A stretch of DNA of 64,000 nt. Source: DASSQJ01 sp963773655 (GTDB lineage: Bacteria; Actinomycetota; Actinomycetes; Actinomycetales; Dermatophilaceae). The notes beneath the pieces were generated by a model. The model did not search any database and was not told where the DNA came from. It saw nothing but the letters and a program-made list of their open reading frames with translations. The stretch is from assembly GCA_963773655.1 (NCBI GenBank), contig CAVZBX010000001.1, positions 1,612,001 to 1,676,000 on the forward strand, written 5' to 3'. Of the stretch, positions 1 to 8,708 are shown piece by piece (position 1 is the first letter of the stretch; every line of letters begins with the position of its first letter). The translations under genes and the position numbers were made by a program.

Positions 1-346
1 CGTTTACCGGATATGCCGCGTTGCGGGCGGTCGACAGGCGGCGGTATGCAGCAGCTTCAAGCACGCGCTGGGCGGCATCAGCGAAGGTTCTACGGCTGCC
101 AGGAACTCCGTGTGTGGGCAGACATGCCATCGGCCGGCATCCCTGGCGCGAGGGCCGTCGGGTGGGTCGGGGCGAACCTTCGGTCGTGGGCCGCGACCGG
201 AGCCCAGTGGGCGGACAATACGTCCATGAGCGGATGGCCCGGGGCGGGGAGGATGCTGTTGGGCGACCCTCAGCCGGGGGGGTCTGGTGCCGGTACGCAC
301 CCCGTTCGAAGAGGCTCCTACGGTATGCCGCCCCACCGACAGGGGG
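1..346. other. Left-edge non-coding stretch
   Basis: No convincing gene was found. Open frames exist on both strands, but their translations are rich in Arg/Pro/Gly, lack recognisable motifs and look like chance frames in GC-rich DNA. The stretch lies downstream of the GH81 gene, so it should hold that operon's transcription end, but I see no strong GC hairpin followed by a T-run. Confidence 0.5.
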
Positions 347-2464
347 TCACGAGCGGGAACGCGCCAGGATCCACGCCAGCAGGTAGGCGCGGCTGTTGCC
401 GTCGTCCACCCACTTCTCGTCGAGTTCCTCGGCCGCCCGGATGGCGGCCGCCCGATCCTGCGGACCAGCCAGCGCGGAGTACATGAGGAGGTAGTCGCCG
501 AACTGCTGGTCGTATCCCTTCGCCCCGGTCGCCTCGGTCACCGCCGCGCGGATCCGGCCGGGGTCGCCAGCGAGGTATGCCGGCGCGCTCGGGGACGCCG
601 GCAGCAGCAGAATCGCGAGCATCGCCGCGGGCTCCGGAGAGAACCAGGTCGCGTAGTCACGCTTACCGCCCCAAGTCAGTGACACCACCTCGTGCTCGAA
701 ACCCTCGTACACCGGGTCGTCCCGGTCCAGGCGCAGGCCGTAGAGCAGCGCGGTCGACTGCTCGCCGGCCAGCATCCAGCGCGCCTGCCGCTCCAACGGC
801 GCGTTCTCGGTGGCGCGGGCCCACAGGGTCGCGCCGACCCAGGCGTTCACGGCCTCCGAGGAACTCTCCTGGTTGTTGCCGTCGGCGAACGGGGAGGTGC
901 CACTCGCCCACGACTGCGCCGCATAGGGGTCGAAGGTACGGCGGTCGGGGAACAGCCCGTCCGTCCCGCTGCCCGCGACGTCCGCAGCCACGAGGTCGAG
1001 GACCGGCCTCCACCGTCTCACCAGCGAGCGGTCTTCAGCGCCCAGCACCCCGGCGGCGTAGAGGAAGTAGCCGTAGTGGAAGTGGTGGTCGTTCCACTCG
1101 TCCGATCCGAACGACGGCGTCAGGCCCACCACACCTCGCCCCGCCGCGTCGTGGACGAAGCAGCTCGCGGGCCGCTCGGCGCAGCCCTGGGGTTCGGTCC
1201 ACCGGTCGAGCTCCTCGACGAGTGTGGACTTCGATGACTCAGCGACGTCTTCCAGCCCCAGCTGCCCGGCAAGGACGTGCAGCTGGGTCAGCCGCTGCAA
1301 CGCCTTGCCCCCGAAGTACGTGTCCGCCGGGAACGGCTTGGTGGCAGCCACGTCCGCACGCACCTGCCTGGCGAGGTCCTTGCGCTCCTCGTCGGTGAGC
1401 CCCGACAGGTCGAGCTCGGTGGTGACAGGGTGAAGGGGTGCATCCCACGTCACCGTGCTGCCACGGCACACCCGGGCGGTGCCGTAGACGGTTGGGAAGC
1501 TGCCGAGGCTGCAGTCGGTCCCATCGGCGAGCCCCGCCTGCTGGTGCGGCAGCACGACCACCGCACCGCGGGCATCCGCCCCGTTGTCCCGGGTGAGCTG
1601 GAGCCGGGTCGTGGCGGTGTCGCCGGCCAGCCCGTACGCTACGGAACCTCCGGTCACCGGCCCCGCCAGACCCGCCATGGTCGCTGCCGAGCCGCCGTCC
1701 GGAACCGCGTACCACGTGACCGAGCCGCCCCGCTCGAGCTCGATGTCGCTCTCCCTCACGGGCCGGCCGTCGATGACCGCGCCGTAGGACCGGCCGCCGA
1801 CCGTCACGACGGCCGGGTTCCCAGCCGGCGCGGCCGACTGCCGCACTGTGAGCGGCTGTGCGGCGGTGAAGCTGAGGAACGGCGAGCCGCGGGTCAGTAC
1901 CGTGCGGCCGAGCGCCTCACCCCCCGACGTCCGGTGCTCCACGGTGACGGTGAGGTCGTCGTAGTCCACCACGAGGGCCGACGCGGCCCCGGGCACGGTG
2001 ACGGTGAGGTCGGTGACGGCAGCCCCGCTGATCACCTTGGAGTCGGTCGTCACGCGCGGGACGCCGAAGCCGAAGCCGGAGCCGCTCGTGGTGACGCTGA
2101 GCGGCAGGGGGAACACCGGCTGCGCGGCCTCCCCCAGTGCCAGTGACGAGAACCAACGGTTCGTCGGCGGCACCAGCCCCTTCGCGAGCCGCTGGGTGTC
2201 CAGCGGCTTGGGGGTGCGCTGCACGAGCTCCTCGGCGTCCTTGCGGAGCGCGGCCGTGTCGAAGACCGGCTCCCGCGCGTCGACGAGACCGTCGGTGCTC
2301 GCCCCCGTCGCCGACTCCTCGGCCTGCGTCTCGCGGGGGGTGCCGTTCCCGGTGCCGCTGTCGGTGCAGCCGGTGAGCAGGAGCGCGACGACGGCCAGGA
2401 GGACCATCGGCGCACCGGGCCCGAGCCGTCGCCCGGCCGATCGAGTCCTTGCGCGGGCCGTCAC
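347..2464 (-). CDS. GH81 endo-beta-1,3-glucanase lipoprotein
   Basis: Predicted secreted, lipid-anchored endo-1,3-beta-glucanase of glycoside hydrolase family 81 (705 aa). A basic N-terminus and hydrophobic stretch end in a lipobox with Cys33 (LLLTGC), followed by a Ser/Thr/Gly linker. The catalytic region carries the GH81 signatures NDHHFHYGYF (near residue 458) and DGNNQESSSEA (near residue 531). From family knowledge the Asp of the first and a Glu of the second are the catalytic acids, and both are present. The GTG start overlaps the stop of the membrane-fusion gene by 4 nt (GTGA), so translation is probably coupled. Sharing an operon with a polysaccharide synthase suggests trimming or release of a beta-1,3-linked glucan made by the same cell rather than foraging, which is an inference. 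Family assignment is firm; the native substrate is less certain. Confidence 0.88.
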   Translation of the reverse strand: MTARARTRSAGRRLGPGAPMVLLAVVALLLTGCTDSGTGNGTPRETQAEESATGASTDGLVDAREPVFDTAALRKDAEELVQRTPKPLDTQRLAKGLVPPTNRWFSSLALGEAAQPVFPLPLSVTTSGSGFGFGVPRVTTDSKVISGAAVTDLTVTVPGAASALVVDYDDLTVTVEHRTSGGEALGRTVLTRGSPFLSFTAAQPLTVRQSAAPAGNPAVVTVGGRSYGAVIDGRPVRESDIELERGGSVTWYAVPDGGSAATMAGLAGPVTGGSVAYGLAGDTATTRLQLTRDNGADARGAVVVLPHQQAGLADGTDCSLGSFPTVYGTARVCRGSTVTWDAPLHPVTTELDLSGLTDEERKDLARQVRADVAATKPFPADTYFGGKALQRLTQLHVLAGQLGLEDVAESSKSTLVEELDRWTEPQGCAERPASCFVHDAAGRGVVGLTPSFGSDEWNDHHFHYGYFLYAAGVLGAEDRSLVRRWRPVLDLVAADVAGSGTDGLFPDRRTFDPYAAQSWASGTSPFADGNNQESSSEAVNAWVGATLWARATENAPLERQARWMLAGEQSTALLYGLRLDRDDPVYEGFEHEVVSLTWGGKRDYATWFSPEPAAMLAILLLPASPSAPAYLAGDPGRIRAAVTEATGAKGYDQQFGDYLLMYSALAGPQDRAAAIRAAEELDEKWVDDGNSRAYLLAWILARSRS

Positions 2465-3198
2465 CTGAGGCCCACCTTCAGCAGCAGGTCGGTCACGCCG
2501 TCGCTCACGCCGGCCAGCGGGCCGTCGTCGCGCAGGTGCAGCGTCGCCATGACCGGCGTGCCGGCTGCCGACAGCTGCTGCTTGTCGAGGCGCTGGAGCG
2601 CGGGGCTGGCGATGGTCACGGTCGTCAGGGCCCGACCCTCCTTCGTCCGCACGGAGACGCCGTCCACGGTGCCCTCGACCGTGCTGTCGTCCGGCAGGCG
2701 GAGGTCCACGCGTGCGCCCTTCTCGACGCGGTCGTAGTCCCGGGGAGCGAGCACGAAGTCGGCAACCGCGTACTCGGAGCCGACCGAGCGGATCTTCGCC
2801 AGGTCCCCCCCGTTCTGCACGTAGGCGCCGACCTCGGCGGTCACCTCGTCCAGCCGCCCCGTCGCGAGAGCCTTGTAGGTCACCGTGCCCGAGCTCCGGT
2901 CGACCTCGAAGGCGTCCCCGGAGGCTGCCTTGACCCCGTTGGAGAGGTCGTACTGGAGTTCCGGGCTGGTCACGGTGAAGAGCGGCTGCCCTCGCCTCAC
3001 CACCTCGCCCTCCTCGGCCTCCGCGGAGACGACGACACCGCCGTACGCGGCGCCCACCGAGTACTGCGCGGCGACCACCTGGCCGGTCTCGCTCAGCGCC
3101 CGTGTCTGGCGCTGGTTGAACAGGAGGACGAGCGCTCCGGTCAGGGCCAGGACGACGAGCATGCCGCCGAAGAGTCGGATGCGGTTCTGCCAGGTCAT
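2461..3198 (-). CDS. HlyD/Alg44-like membrane-fusion protein
   Basis: A 245-aa protein with one N-terminal transmembrane helix (about residues 9-28), followed by an extracytoplasmic biotinyl-lipoyl/barrel-sandwich region of the HlyD type. The phrases GGVVVSAEAEEGEVVRRGQ and ATGRLDEVTAEVGAYVQNGG are typical paired lipoyl half-motifs. The ATG at 3198 overlaps the stop of the GT2 synthase (ATGA), and its own stop overlaps the GH81 start. In known synthase-dependent systems (alginate Alg8/Alg44, rhizobial mixed-linkage glucan BgsA/BgsB) a GT2 synthase is paired with a small membrane-fusion-like partner that aids export. By analogy this is probably the export partner. No PilZ domain is visible, so c-di-GMP control through this subunit is not supported. 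Confidence 0.75.
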   Translation of the reverse strand: MTWQNRIRLFGGMLVVLALTGALVLLFNQRQTRALSETGQVVAAQYSVGAAYGGVVVSAEAEEGEVVRRGQPLFTVTSPELQYDLSNGVKAASGDAFEVDRSSGTVTYKALATGRLDEVTAEVGAYVQNGGDLAKIRSVGSEYAVADFVLAPRDYDRVEKGARVDLRLPDDSTVEGTVDGVSVRTKEGRALTTVTIASPALQRLDKQQLSAAGTPVMATLHLRDDGPLAGVSDGVTDLLLKVGLR

Positions 3199-5174
3199 GC
3201 GGTCTCCTCGGTCGAGGTGGTGGATCGGGCGCGTGCGGCGCCCGCGAAGTGGTGGAAGCCCGGCATGCGGGCGGCGCGCCGTGATGCGCGGCGCGACTGG
3301 TGGCGGTCGCTGCGACGGGTCGGGACGGCATCGGGTCCGGGGCCGGCGCCGGGCCGGCCGTCCGGAGTCACCTCGTGGTGGCGGGAGGTGCCCGCGGCGC
3401 CGCTCGCCGACGCATAGGCCGGCGCTGCCGCTGGCGTGTCCCGGTCCACGGGCCGGGCGATCACGGTGCGGGGCAGTTCCACGCGCTCCGGGGACTCCAC
3501 CGGGGCGGCCACCGCGGCGGCCGGCCGGCGTAGCCGCCGGTGCTCGCGCACGGCGGTCAGGACGAAACCGCCCAGGATGAGCGTGTTCGTGATGTTCCAG
3601 GCAGTCGCCAGCGTCGCCGTGCTGTGGTTGACGTCGCGCCACACCGCCACGAACGAGGTGGGCAGCAGGAAGGTCAGCATGAGCACCTGCGGGATGATGA
3701 ACGCGAAGGGCGACGCAGCCTGGTGCCGGCCGCCGGTGACGTGCCACTTCTGCTCGCGGCCCAGCAGCACACCGACGAGCGCACGCGCGTAGATGGGGAA
3801 CGACACGGTGGCCAGCAGGAGGACCTCCCAGCGGAACGAGCCCACGGTGAAGAACGCAAGCAGGATCTGCATGACGTAGAACCCGGAGTAGTACAGCGCC
3901 CACGTGCCCATCCCGAGCTCCATGGTGACCGGCCGCAGGTCGAAGTAGATCTCCAACGGCGGGACCAGGAGCAGCAGCAGCGGCGTGATGCCGGCCAGGT
4001 AGTGCGTGGCGGTGACGCCGTACATGATCCGCTGGTCGGCCGTGAGGTTGCGGCGTCGCGCCAACGGGTTGTGCGTGAGCAGGATCTCGAACCCGCCCGT
4101 GGCCCAACGCTGTTGTTGCTTGGTGAACCCTTCGATCGTCTCGGGCGCGTCGCCCACGGCCAGCACATCGGGGATGTACACGCTGCGCCAACCCGCCTCG
4201 TGCAGCATCAGCGACGTCCAGACGTCCTCCGACTTGGAGTCGGTGTAGATGCCTCCGACCTCGTCGATGGCGGTGCGGCGGAACACCACGTTGGTGCCGA
4301 CGCAGAACGCGGCGTTGAAGTGGTTACGGCCCGGCTGGATGAACTTGTAGAAGACGGTCTGCATGTAGCCGGCGCCGCGGCTCACGACCGTGTGGAGGTT
4401 GCCGTAGCTCTGCGGCGTCTGTACGAAGGCAACGTCATCAGCGATGAAGAAGGGCATCGTCTCGACGAGGAACCTCGGGTCCGGCACGAAGTCCGCGTCG
4501 AAGACCGCGAAGAACTCCCGGTCGGCGAGCGACAGGGCGTGGTTGAGGTTGCCGGCCTTGGCGCCGTGGCTGGAGAGCCGCCGGGTGTAGTGGCAGCCGA
4601 GCTCGGCAGCGAGCTCGCGCACCTCGTCGCTGTCCCCGTCGTCCAGGATCCACGTGCGGTGACTCCCGGTCATGGCCAGGGCCGCCGTCGCGGTGCGGCG
4701 GATCGTCTCGGGCGCCTCCCCGTAGACCGTGATGAACACGTCGACGAGCACCTCGCGGCCGGCGATGCGGATCGGCCACTCCCACGGGGGCGCGCCGGTG
4801 GCGGCGACCTCGACGGGATCGAAGAGCGCCTCCTGGGCCGCGAAGTAGGCGTAGTCGCGGGGGCTGGCCGCACCGGACAGGATGGTCCACATCGCCAGCA
4901 GTGCCTGGCCGATGAGGATGGTCTCGGCCACGATCACCATCGAGTACGGCAGCCAGTCACCGCGGTTCGACGGGTTGAACAGGAACCCCGCGTACAGCAG
5001 CACGCCGAGGGCTGCGATGACGGTGAGCAGGATGAGCACCGGCGTGTACTCCGTGCGCGGGGCCGGTCGTGGGCCGCCGGGGTGGTCCACGGGACCGGTC
5101 GTCAGTCGTTGGGCATGGTCGAGCGACAAGGGCACCCCCAGGTGCGATGGGTCGGTGGGGCGGGAAAGGGTCAC
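3195..5174 (-). CDS. Processive GT2 beta-glucan/cellulose synthase-like protein
   Basis: Membrane-embedded family 2 glycosyltransferase of the BcsA/CrdS/Alg8 type. Two N-terminal membrane helices are followed by a cytosolic GT-A domain with the processive signature: DDGDSDE (near residue 178), FDADF (near 226), SEDVW (near 319) and QQQRW (near 351). Further membrane helices follow, then a basic, low-complexity cytosolic tail of about 120 residues. It should polymerise a UDP-sugar, probably UDP-glucose, and extrude the chain. Co-transcription with a GH81 beta-1,3-glucanase favours a beta-1,3-containing glucan over cellulose, but no residue I can see fixes the linkage. The start is uncertain: GTG at 5174 is given; a TTG at 5213 would add 13 residues. 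No c-di-GMP-binding PilZ domain is apparent. Confidence 0.8.
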   Translation of the reverse strand: MTLSRPTDPSHLGVPLSLDHAQRLTTGPVDHPGGPRPAPRTEYTPVLILLTVIAALGVLLYAGFLFNPSNRGDWLPYSMVIVAETILIGQALLAMWTILSGAASPRDYAYFAAQEALFDPVEVAATGAPPWEWPIRIAGREVLVDVFITVYGEAPETIRRTATAALAMTGSHRTWILDDGDSDEVRELAAELGCHYTRRLSSHGAKAGNLNHALSLADREFFAVFDADFVPDPRFLVETMPFFIADDVAFVQTPQSYGNLHTVVSRGAGYMQTVFYKFIQPGRNHFNAAFCVGTNVVFRRTAIDEVGGIYTDSKSEDVWTSLMLHEAGWRSVYIPDVLAVGDAPETIEGFTKQQQRWATGGFEILLTHNPLARRRNLTADQRIMYGVTATHYLAGITPLLLLLVPPLEIYFDLRPVTMELGMGTWALYYSGFYVMQILLAFFTVGSFRWEVLLLATVSFPIYARALVGVLLGREQKWHVTGGRHQAASPFAFIIPQVLMLTFLLPTSFVAVWRDVNHSTATLATAWNITNTLILGGFVLTAVREHRRLRRPAAAVAAPVESPERVELPRTVIARPVDRDTPAAAPAYASASGAAGTSRHHEVTPDGRPGAGPGPDAVPTRRSDRHQSRRASRRAARMPGFHHFAGAARARSTTSTEETA

Positions 5175-5730
5175 GTCCCAGCGGTGCTCGTCGCGGGAGG
5201 CGATCGGCAACAAGGAAGGACCAGGAGGCTGGTCGAGGCACTGCGACGACGCAGTGCCGACGGGACGCGTTCGGCCTCTTTGCCTGGAGAACTGACCCGG
5301 GACTGCCGCTCAGTCGGCGGCGGTCGCCTCGGCCATCTACAGGACGCTACGGACTCCTCGTGCCGAAAAGGGGATTGCTGTCGGGGAACTTTCGAGGCGC
5401 TGTCAGGCACGGCCGCTGCAAGGAGGGCGCCTCCCGGGGCGAACCGCGGCCAGGTAGGCCTCCGCGCGCCTGCCGTATGCACCGTCGTCAGGCGGCGCTG
5501 TGACGCCGCTGAGGACCGTGCCCAACGGCAAGGGCAGGAGCGCAAGGGTGGGAGGAGGGCAAGTCTGTTGTCGGGTGAAGCGTGTCGGCGATAGGTTGCC
5601 GGCGGCCGTGGACCAGAGCGAAGAGGTGGTACCCGTGAACGGATCGACAAGGGTGCTCCCCTCGGCAGTCACGGCCGGATGGTAGGTCGTCCGGGAGCGC
5701 CGTCCACGAGCACTCCCGAAAGGCACGACC
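5175..5730. other. Divergent intergenic region
   Basis: A stretch of about 550 bp between the minus-strand glucan operon and the plus-strand hydrolase. Short open frames occur on both strands but none resembles a known protein. It must contain the promoter of the glucan operon; I could not identify convincing -35/-10 elements. The hydrolase has an AAAGG ribosome-binding sequence about 10 nt before its ATG. Confidence 0.5.
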
Positions 5731-6478
5731 ATGCGATTCACCTCCGAGCACCGTCTGAGCGATGGCGTCCTCGAGCGCGAGTTCACCCTCGGCGAGAATC
5801 CTGGAATCCTGTGGACGCCAGGGTCCTCGGCCGGAGCGGTCCCGCTGATCCTCCTCGGCCACCCCGGTGGACTGAGCACCATGCGACCCCGGCTTCTGGC
5901 CCGTGTCCGGAGCGCCGCGGCGGACGGCTTCGCCTCGGCCACCATCGAACTTCCCGGCAGCGGCGACCGGCCACCCATACCCGCGATCGAGCAGGCCCGC
6001 GTCGACCTGCGGAAGGCCCTTCGGGCCGGCGAGAGGGTGTCGGACGAGCTCATCGACCGGCTGATCCTCCCGCTCGTCGAACGGGCTGTCCCGGAGTGGC
6101 AAGCAGTTCTTGACGCGCTCCTGGCACTGCCTGAGCTCGATGGCCCGGTCGGCTACTCGGGAGGGGTGATCTCGATCGGCATCCGACTGGCGACCGTCGA
6201 GCCGCGCATCGCGGCCGCCGGTCTGTTCGCCGGGAAGCTTCGTGCCCCGCACCATGCTCGAGGAGGCTCGCCGGGTCACGATTCCCCTGCATGTCCTGCT
6301 CCAGTGGGATGACGAAGGGAACGACCGCCAGCGGGCCCTGGACCTCTTCGACAGGTTCGGCTCCAAGGACAAGAGCCTGCACGCCAACATGGGCGGCCAC
6401 ACCGGCGTCCCGCAACACGCAGGCGACAGCGCGGCGGGATTCTTCGCGAGACATTTGAAAGGAAGTGCAAAGGCGTGA
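5731..6478 (+). pseudogene. Alpha/beta hydrolase, broken by a 1-nt insertion
   Basis: A small cytosolic alpha/beta-fold hydrolase resembling dienelactone-hydrolase-type proteins of actinomycetes. The first frame (5731 to about 6236) contains PLILLGHPGG (oxyanion-hole region) and VGYSGGVISIG (nucleophile elbow GYSGG). The expected continuation, including LLQWDDEGNDRQ (acid region) and the catalytic His in NMGGHTG, lies in the next frame and stops at 6478. The frames join cleanly if one A is removed from the GGGAAGCTT at 6232-6240, giving GLFAGSFVPR at the junction. All three catalytic positions are retained and codon bias is unchanged on both sides, so the lesion is either very recent or a sequencing error. 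The substrate is unknown. Confidence 0.75.
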
Positions 6479-7284
6479 CTCCCGCCGCCTGGGCATCCAC
6501 CAGCACGACCTCAAGCACCGCGTCTCGCGGCGCTGGAACGCTCACCCGTCATGCCGAGTGAGGAGGACACGCCGTCTGCGAGGCCGGCTTCCGCTCACTC
6601 GACGGGGTGTTGCCGGTGTAGTCCTGTGTGGGCGCAGCCACGCGCCCGGCTCGCGGCGCGAGGACGCACGTCGACCCGCGGAGGAAACGCGGCGTCACAG
6701 TGACGACGCGGAAGTTCGATGAGGACGCTGCAATTGCCGCGACCTGGCCGGACATCCGTGACATCACGGTGATGACGCGGATGCTCGGGGCGACGTAGCC
6801 CCATCTGGGCGGAGTGACGCAACTCCGATCCGAGGAAGGCGAGCAGGCCAGGGAGGCCTGTGCGAGCGTCCACCGAGTCCCTGCCGGACACCGGCAACCA
6901 AGCACCGAGGGTTGATGGCGCCGTCCTGGCCACTGACGCCGCTCGCTACGAACGATGCATAGCCGCTGCATCTGTAAGCCAAAGGCCCCCGGCCAAGCGT
7001 TTGCGCAGCTCAGGGGACCCTTATGCCGCTCCCCCGGATGGACTCGATCCTCCCTGCATGCCCGCCAGTGCGTCATCCACCACTACTGGATTCGGGCAGA
7101 CCCACGGGGACGCCGACCCGTGGCGTTCGTTGGCACGCACGAAGACCACGGAATCGTCCACGCGGGCGATGACCATGTTCGTTCGCTCCGACTGAGAGAA
7201 CCATCCGACGCATATCCGACGCTCCCGAAGAGCACAGAACCCCTCGAACTGTGTTTCCGCAGTTCAGAAGGCGTTCTGCCTGAG
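6479..7284. other. Gene-poor stretch downstream of tRNA-Val
   Basis: About 800 bp with weaker coding signal than the rest of the window. The only stretch with good G/C third-position bias is a possible 56-codon plus-strand frame (GTG 6628 to TAG 6796-6798) ending in a peptide like ATWPDIRDITVMTRMLG; a GGAGGAAACG sequence lies within it, 5' of an internal GTG. I do not recognise it and would not call it a gene without expression data. The side of the tRNA that faces this region is its 3' end, a common integration target, but I see no integrase or clear repeated tRNA end. Confidence 0.4.
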
Positions 7285-7358
7285 TGGATGTGGAGGGACT
7301 CGAACCCCCGGCCTCTCGCGTGTGAAGCGAACGCTCTAACCAGCTGAGCTACACATCC
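7285..7358 (-). tRNA. tRNA-Val (anticodon CAC)
   Basis: A complete cloverleaf read on the minus strand: acceptor GGATGTG/CACATCC, D-arm GCTCAGCTGGTTAGAGC, anticodon loop TTCACAC with anticodon CAC (reads GUG), T-loop TTCGAGT, and discriminator A. The 3' CCA is not encoded. GUG is a heavily used Val codon in this genome, so the gene is expected to be functional. Confidence 0.93.
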
Positions 7359-7422
7359 TGGTGCCGTGCGGCGTGCCGAGGATACCCGGCCCGGCGATGC
7401 CGCGGAAATCGGCCCCCAGCGC

Positions 7423-7866
7423 CTACAGCGCGAGGTTCTCCTGCAGCCACGACGTGAGTCCGGCGGGCAGGAACGACGGCAGGCCGGTGAGCCTGAGCGC
7501 CGCCCAGGCCACGGCGGCCACGAAGAGGAAGGTCCCCAGGGCCACGAGCGCCTGCACCCACCGCGGCTGCACCCGGACCCACTGCTCCCACAGGCGCACC
7601 CGCGCCCTGACGAAGTCGAGCAGGTTGGACGCGGGCTCGAACTCCGAGGCCCACACGGCGATGCCGAGGATGACGATCAGCCACCCCGGTCCGGGCAGGG
7701 GCACGAGCAGCAGGCCACCGCCGACCAGGACCAGCCCCACCAGCGCCACGGTGACGCGCAGGGCGGGGCGGGTCGTGGGGTTGGCGCGCAGCCGGCGCCG
7801 CCACTCCCACTCGTCGTGGTCGTCCGGCGGCCGGAACAGCTGCCGGCGCCGCTCGGAGGTGCTCAC
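7423..7866 (-). CDS. PGPGW-motif membrane protein (TIGR02611-like)
   Basis: A 147-aa integral membrane protein. A basic, hydrophilic N-terminus of about 30 residues is followed by two hydrophobic segments around LVPLPGPGWLIVILG, which carries the PGPGW signature of a small actinobacterial family of unknown function, and another pair near the C-terminus. The chosen GTG (7866) overlaps the stop of pabC by 4 nt (GTGA); a longer in-frame reading starting inside pabC was discounted. No function can be assigned; the coupling to pabC is positional only. Confidence 0.7.
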   Translation of the reverse strand: MSTSERRRQLFRPPDDHDEWEWRRRLRANPTTRPALRVTVALVGLVLVGGGLLLVPLPGPGWLIVILGIAVWASEFEPASNLLDFVRARVRLWEQWVRVQPRWVQALVALGTFLFVAAVAWAALRLTGLPSFLPAGLTSWLQENLAL

Positions 7867-8705
7867 GGGTCGACCGACTCCGCGGCGTGGCGGTCCCACA
7901 CCGCCCGGACCGCCGCGGTGAGCGGCCCCGGCCACGTGAGCGGCCGGTCGTCGGCCGCGGAGACCGGCATGACGTCCTTGACCGACGAGGTGAGGAAGAC
8001 CTCGTCCGCCTCATCGAGGACCGACAGGCGCAGCGGCTCCTCCCGAACGTCGAGGCCGTCGGCGGCGCACCACTGGAGGACCAGCTCGCGCGAGATGCCG
8101 GCGAGGCAGCCGCTTTCGAGCGGCGGTGTGCGCACGACACCGTCGACGACGACGAAGACGTTGCTTCCCGTGGCCTCGCACAGCTCGCCGCGCGTGTTGG
8201 CGAACACCGCCTCGATCGCCCCGTGCTCGCGGGCCCGGGCGAGGGCCACCACGTTGTCGGCGTAGGAGGTGGTCTTCAGCCCTGCGGTGGGCGAGCGCTC
8301 GTTGCGCACCCACGGCACGGTGACGACGCTCCCGTGGTCGCCCGGCCGGTCCTGCGCGGCGGCGGTGACGATGTAGGTGAGGGGTGAGTCGTGGCGGTCC
8401 GACCCCAGCGGGCCGTGGCCACCGGTGACCGTCCAGCGCAGCCGGCCGAACTCGATGGGCTGGCCGTCGAGCACGGCGGCGATGCCCTCGCGCACGCGGT
8501 CGTGGTCGGCCGGGGGCAGGCCGAGCCCCGCCAGGGTCCGGTCCAACCGGGCGAGGTGCCGAGTGACGGCGAAAGGCACCCCGCCGTCGATCTTGGCGGT
8601 CTCGAAGGCACCGTCCCCGACGGTGATGCCGTGGTCGACGGCGCTCACGGCCGGACCGGCCGGGTCGACCCGGGCCCCGTCGACCCAGACGCGGAGGTCA
8701 CTCAT
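7863..8705 (-). CDS. pabC: Class IV aminotransferase, probable aminodeoxychorismate lyase
   Basis: A 280-aa fold-type IV PLP enzyme. The N-terminal part has VSAVDHGITVGDGAFET. KTTSYADNV contains the probable Schiff-base lysine, and EATGSNVFVV with the following SGCLAGISRELVL forms the conserved cofactor-phosphate region. Family members act as aminodeoxychorismate lyase (folate pathway), branched-chain aminotransferase or D-amino-acid aminotransferase. The gene starts 3 nt after the stop of a chorismate-binding pabB-like gene, which makes the lyase role, giving 4-aminobenzoate and pyruvate, the best reading. The ATG at 8705 is the only sensible start. Confidence 0.8.
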   Translation of the reverse strand: MSDLRVWVDGARVDPAGPAVSAVDHGITVGDGAFETAKIDGGVPFAVTRHLARLDRTLAGLGLPPADHDRVREGIAAVLDGQPIEFGRLRWTVTGGHGPLGSDRHDSPLTYIVTAAAQDRPGDHGSVVTVPWVRNERSPTAGLKTTSYADNVVALARAREHGAIEAVFANTRGELCEATGSNVFVVVDGVVRTPPLESGCLAGISRELVLQWCAADGLDVREEPLRLSVLDEADEVFLTSSVKDVMPVSAADDRPLTWPGPLTAAVRAVWDRHAAESVDP

Positions 8706-8708
8706 GGC

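Noticed and set aside
2464..3331. Longer N-terminus of the GH81 gene
   Set aside because: The extension is an out-of-frame reading of the upstream membrane-fusion gene; the GTG at 2464 begins a lipoprotein signal and overlaps the upstream stop.
3540..5594. Plus-strand open frame of 684 codons
   Set aside because: Antisense shadow of the GT2 synthase; no family resemblance.
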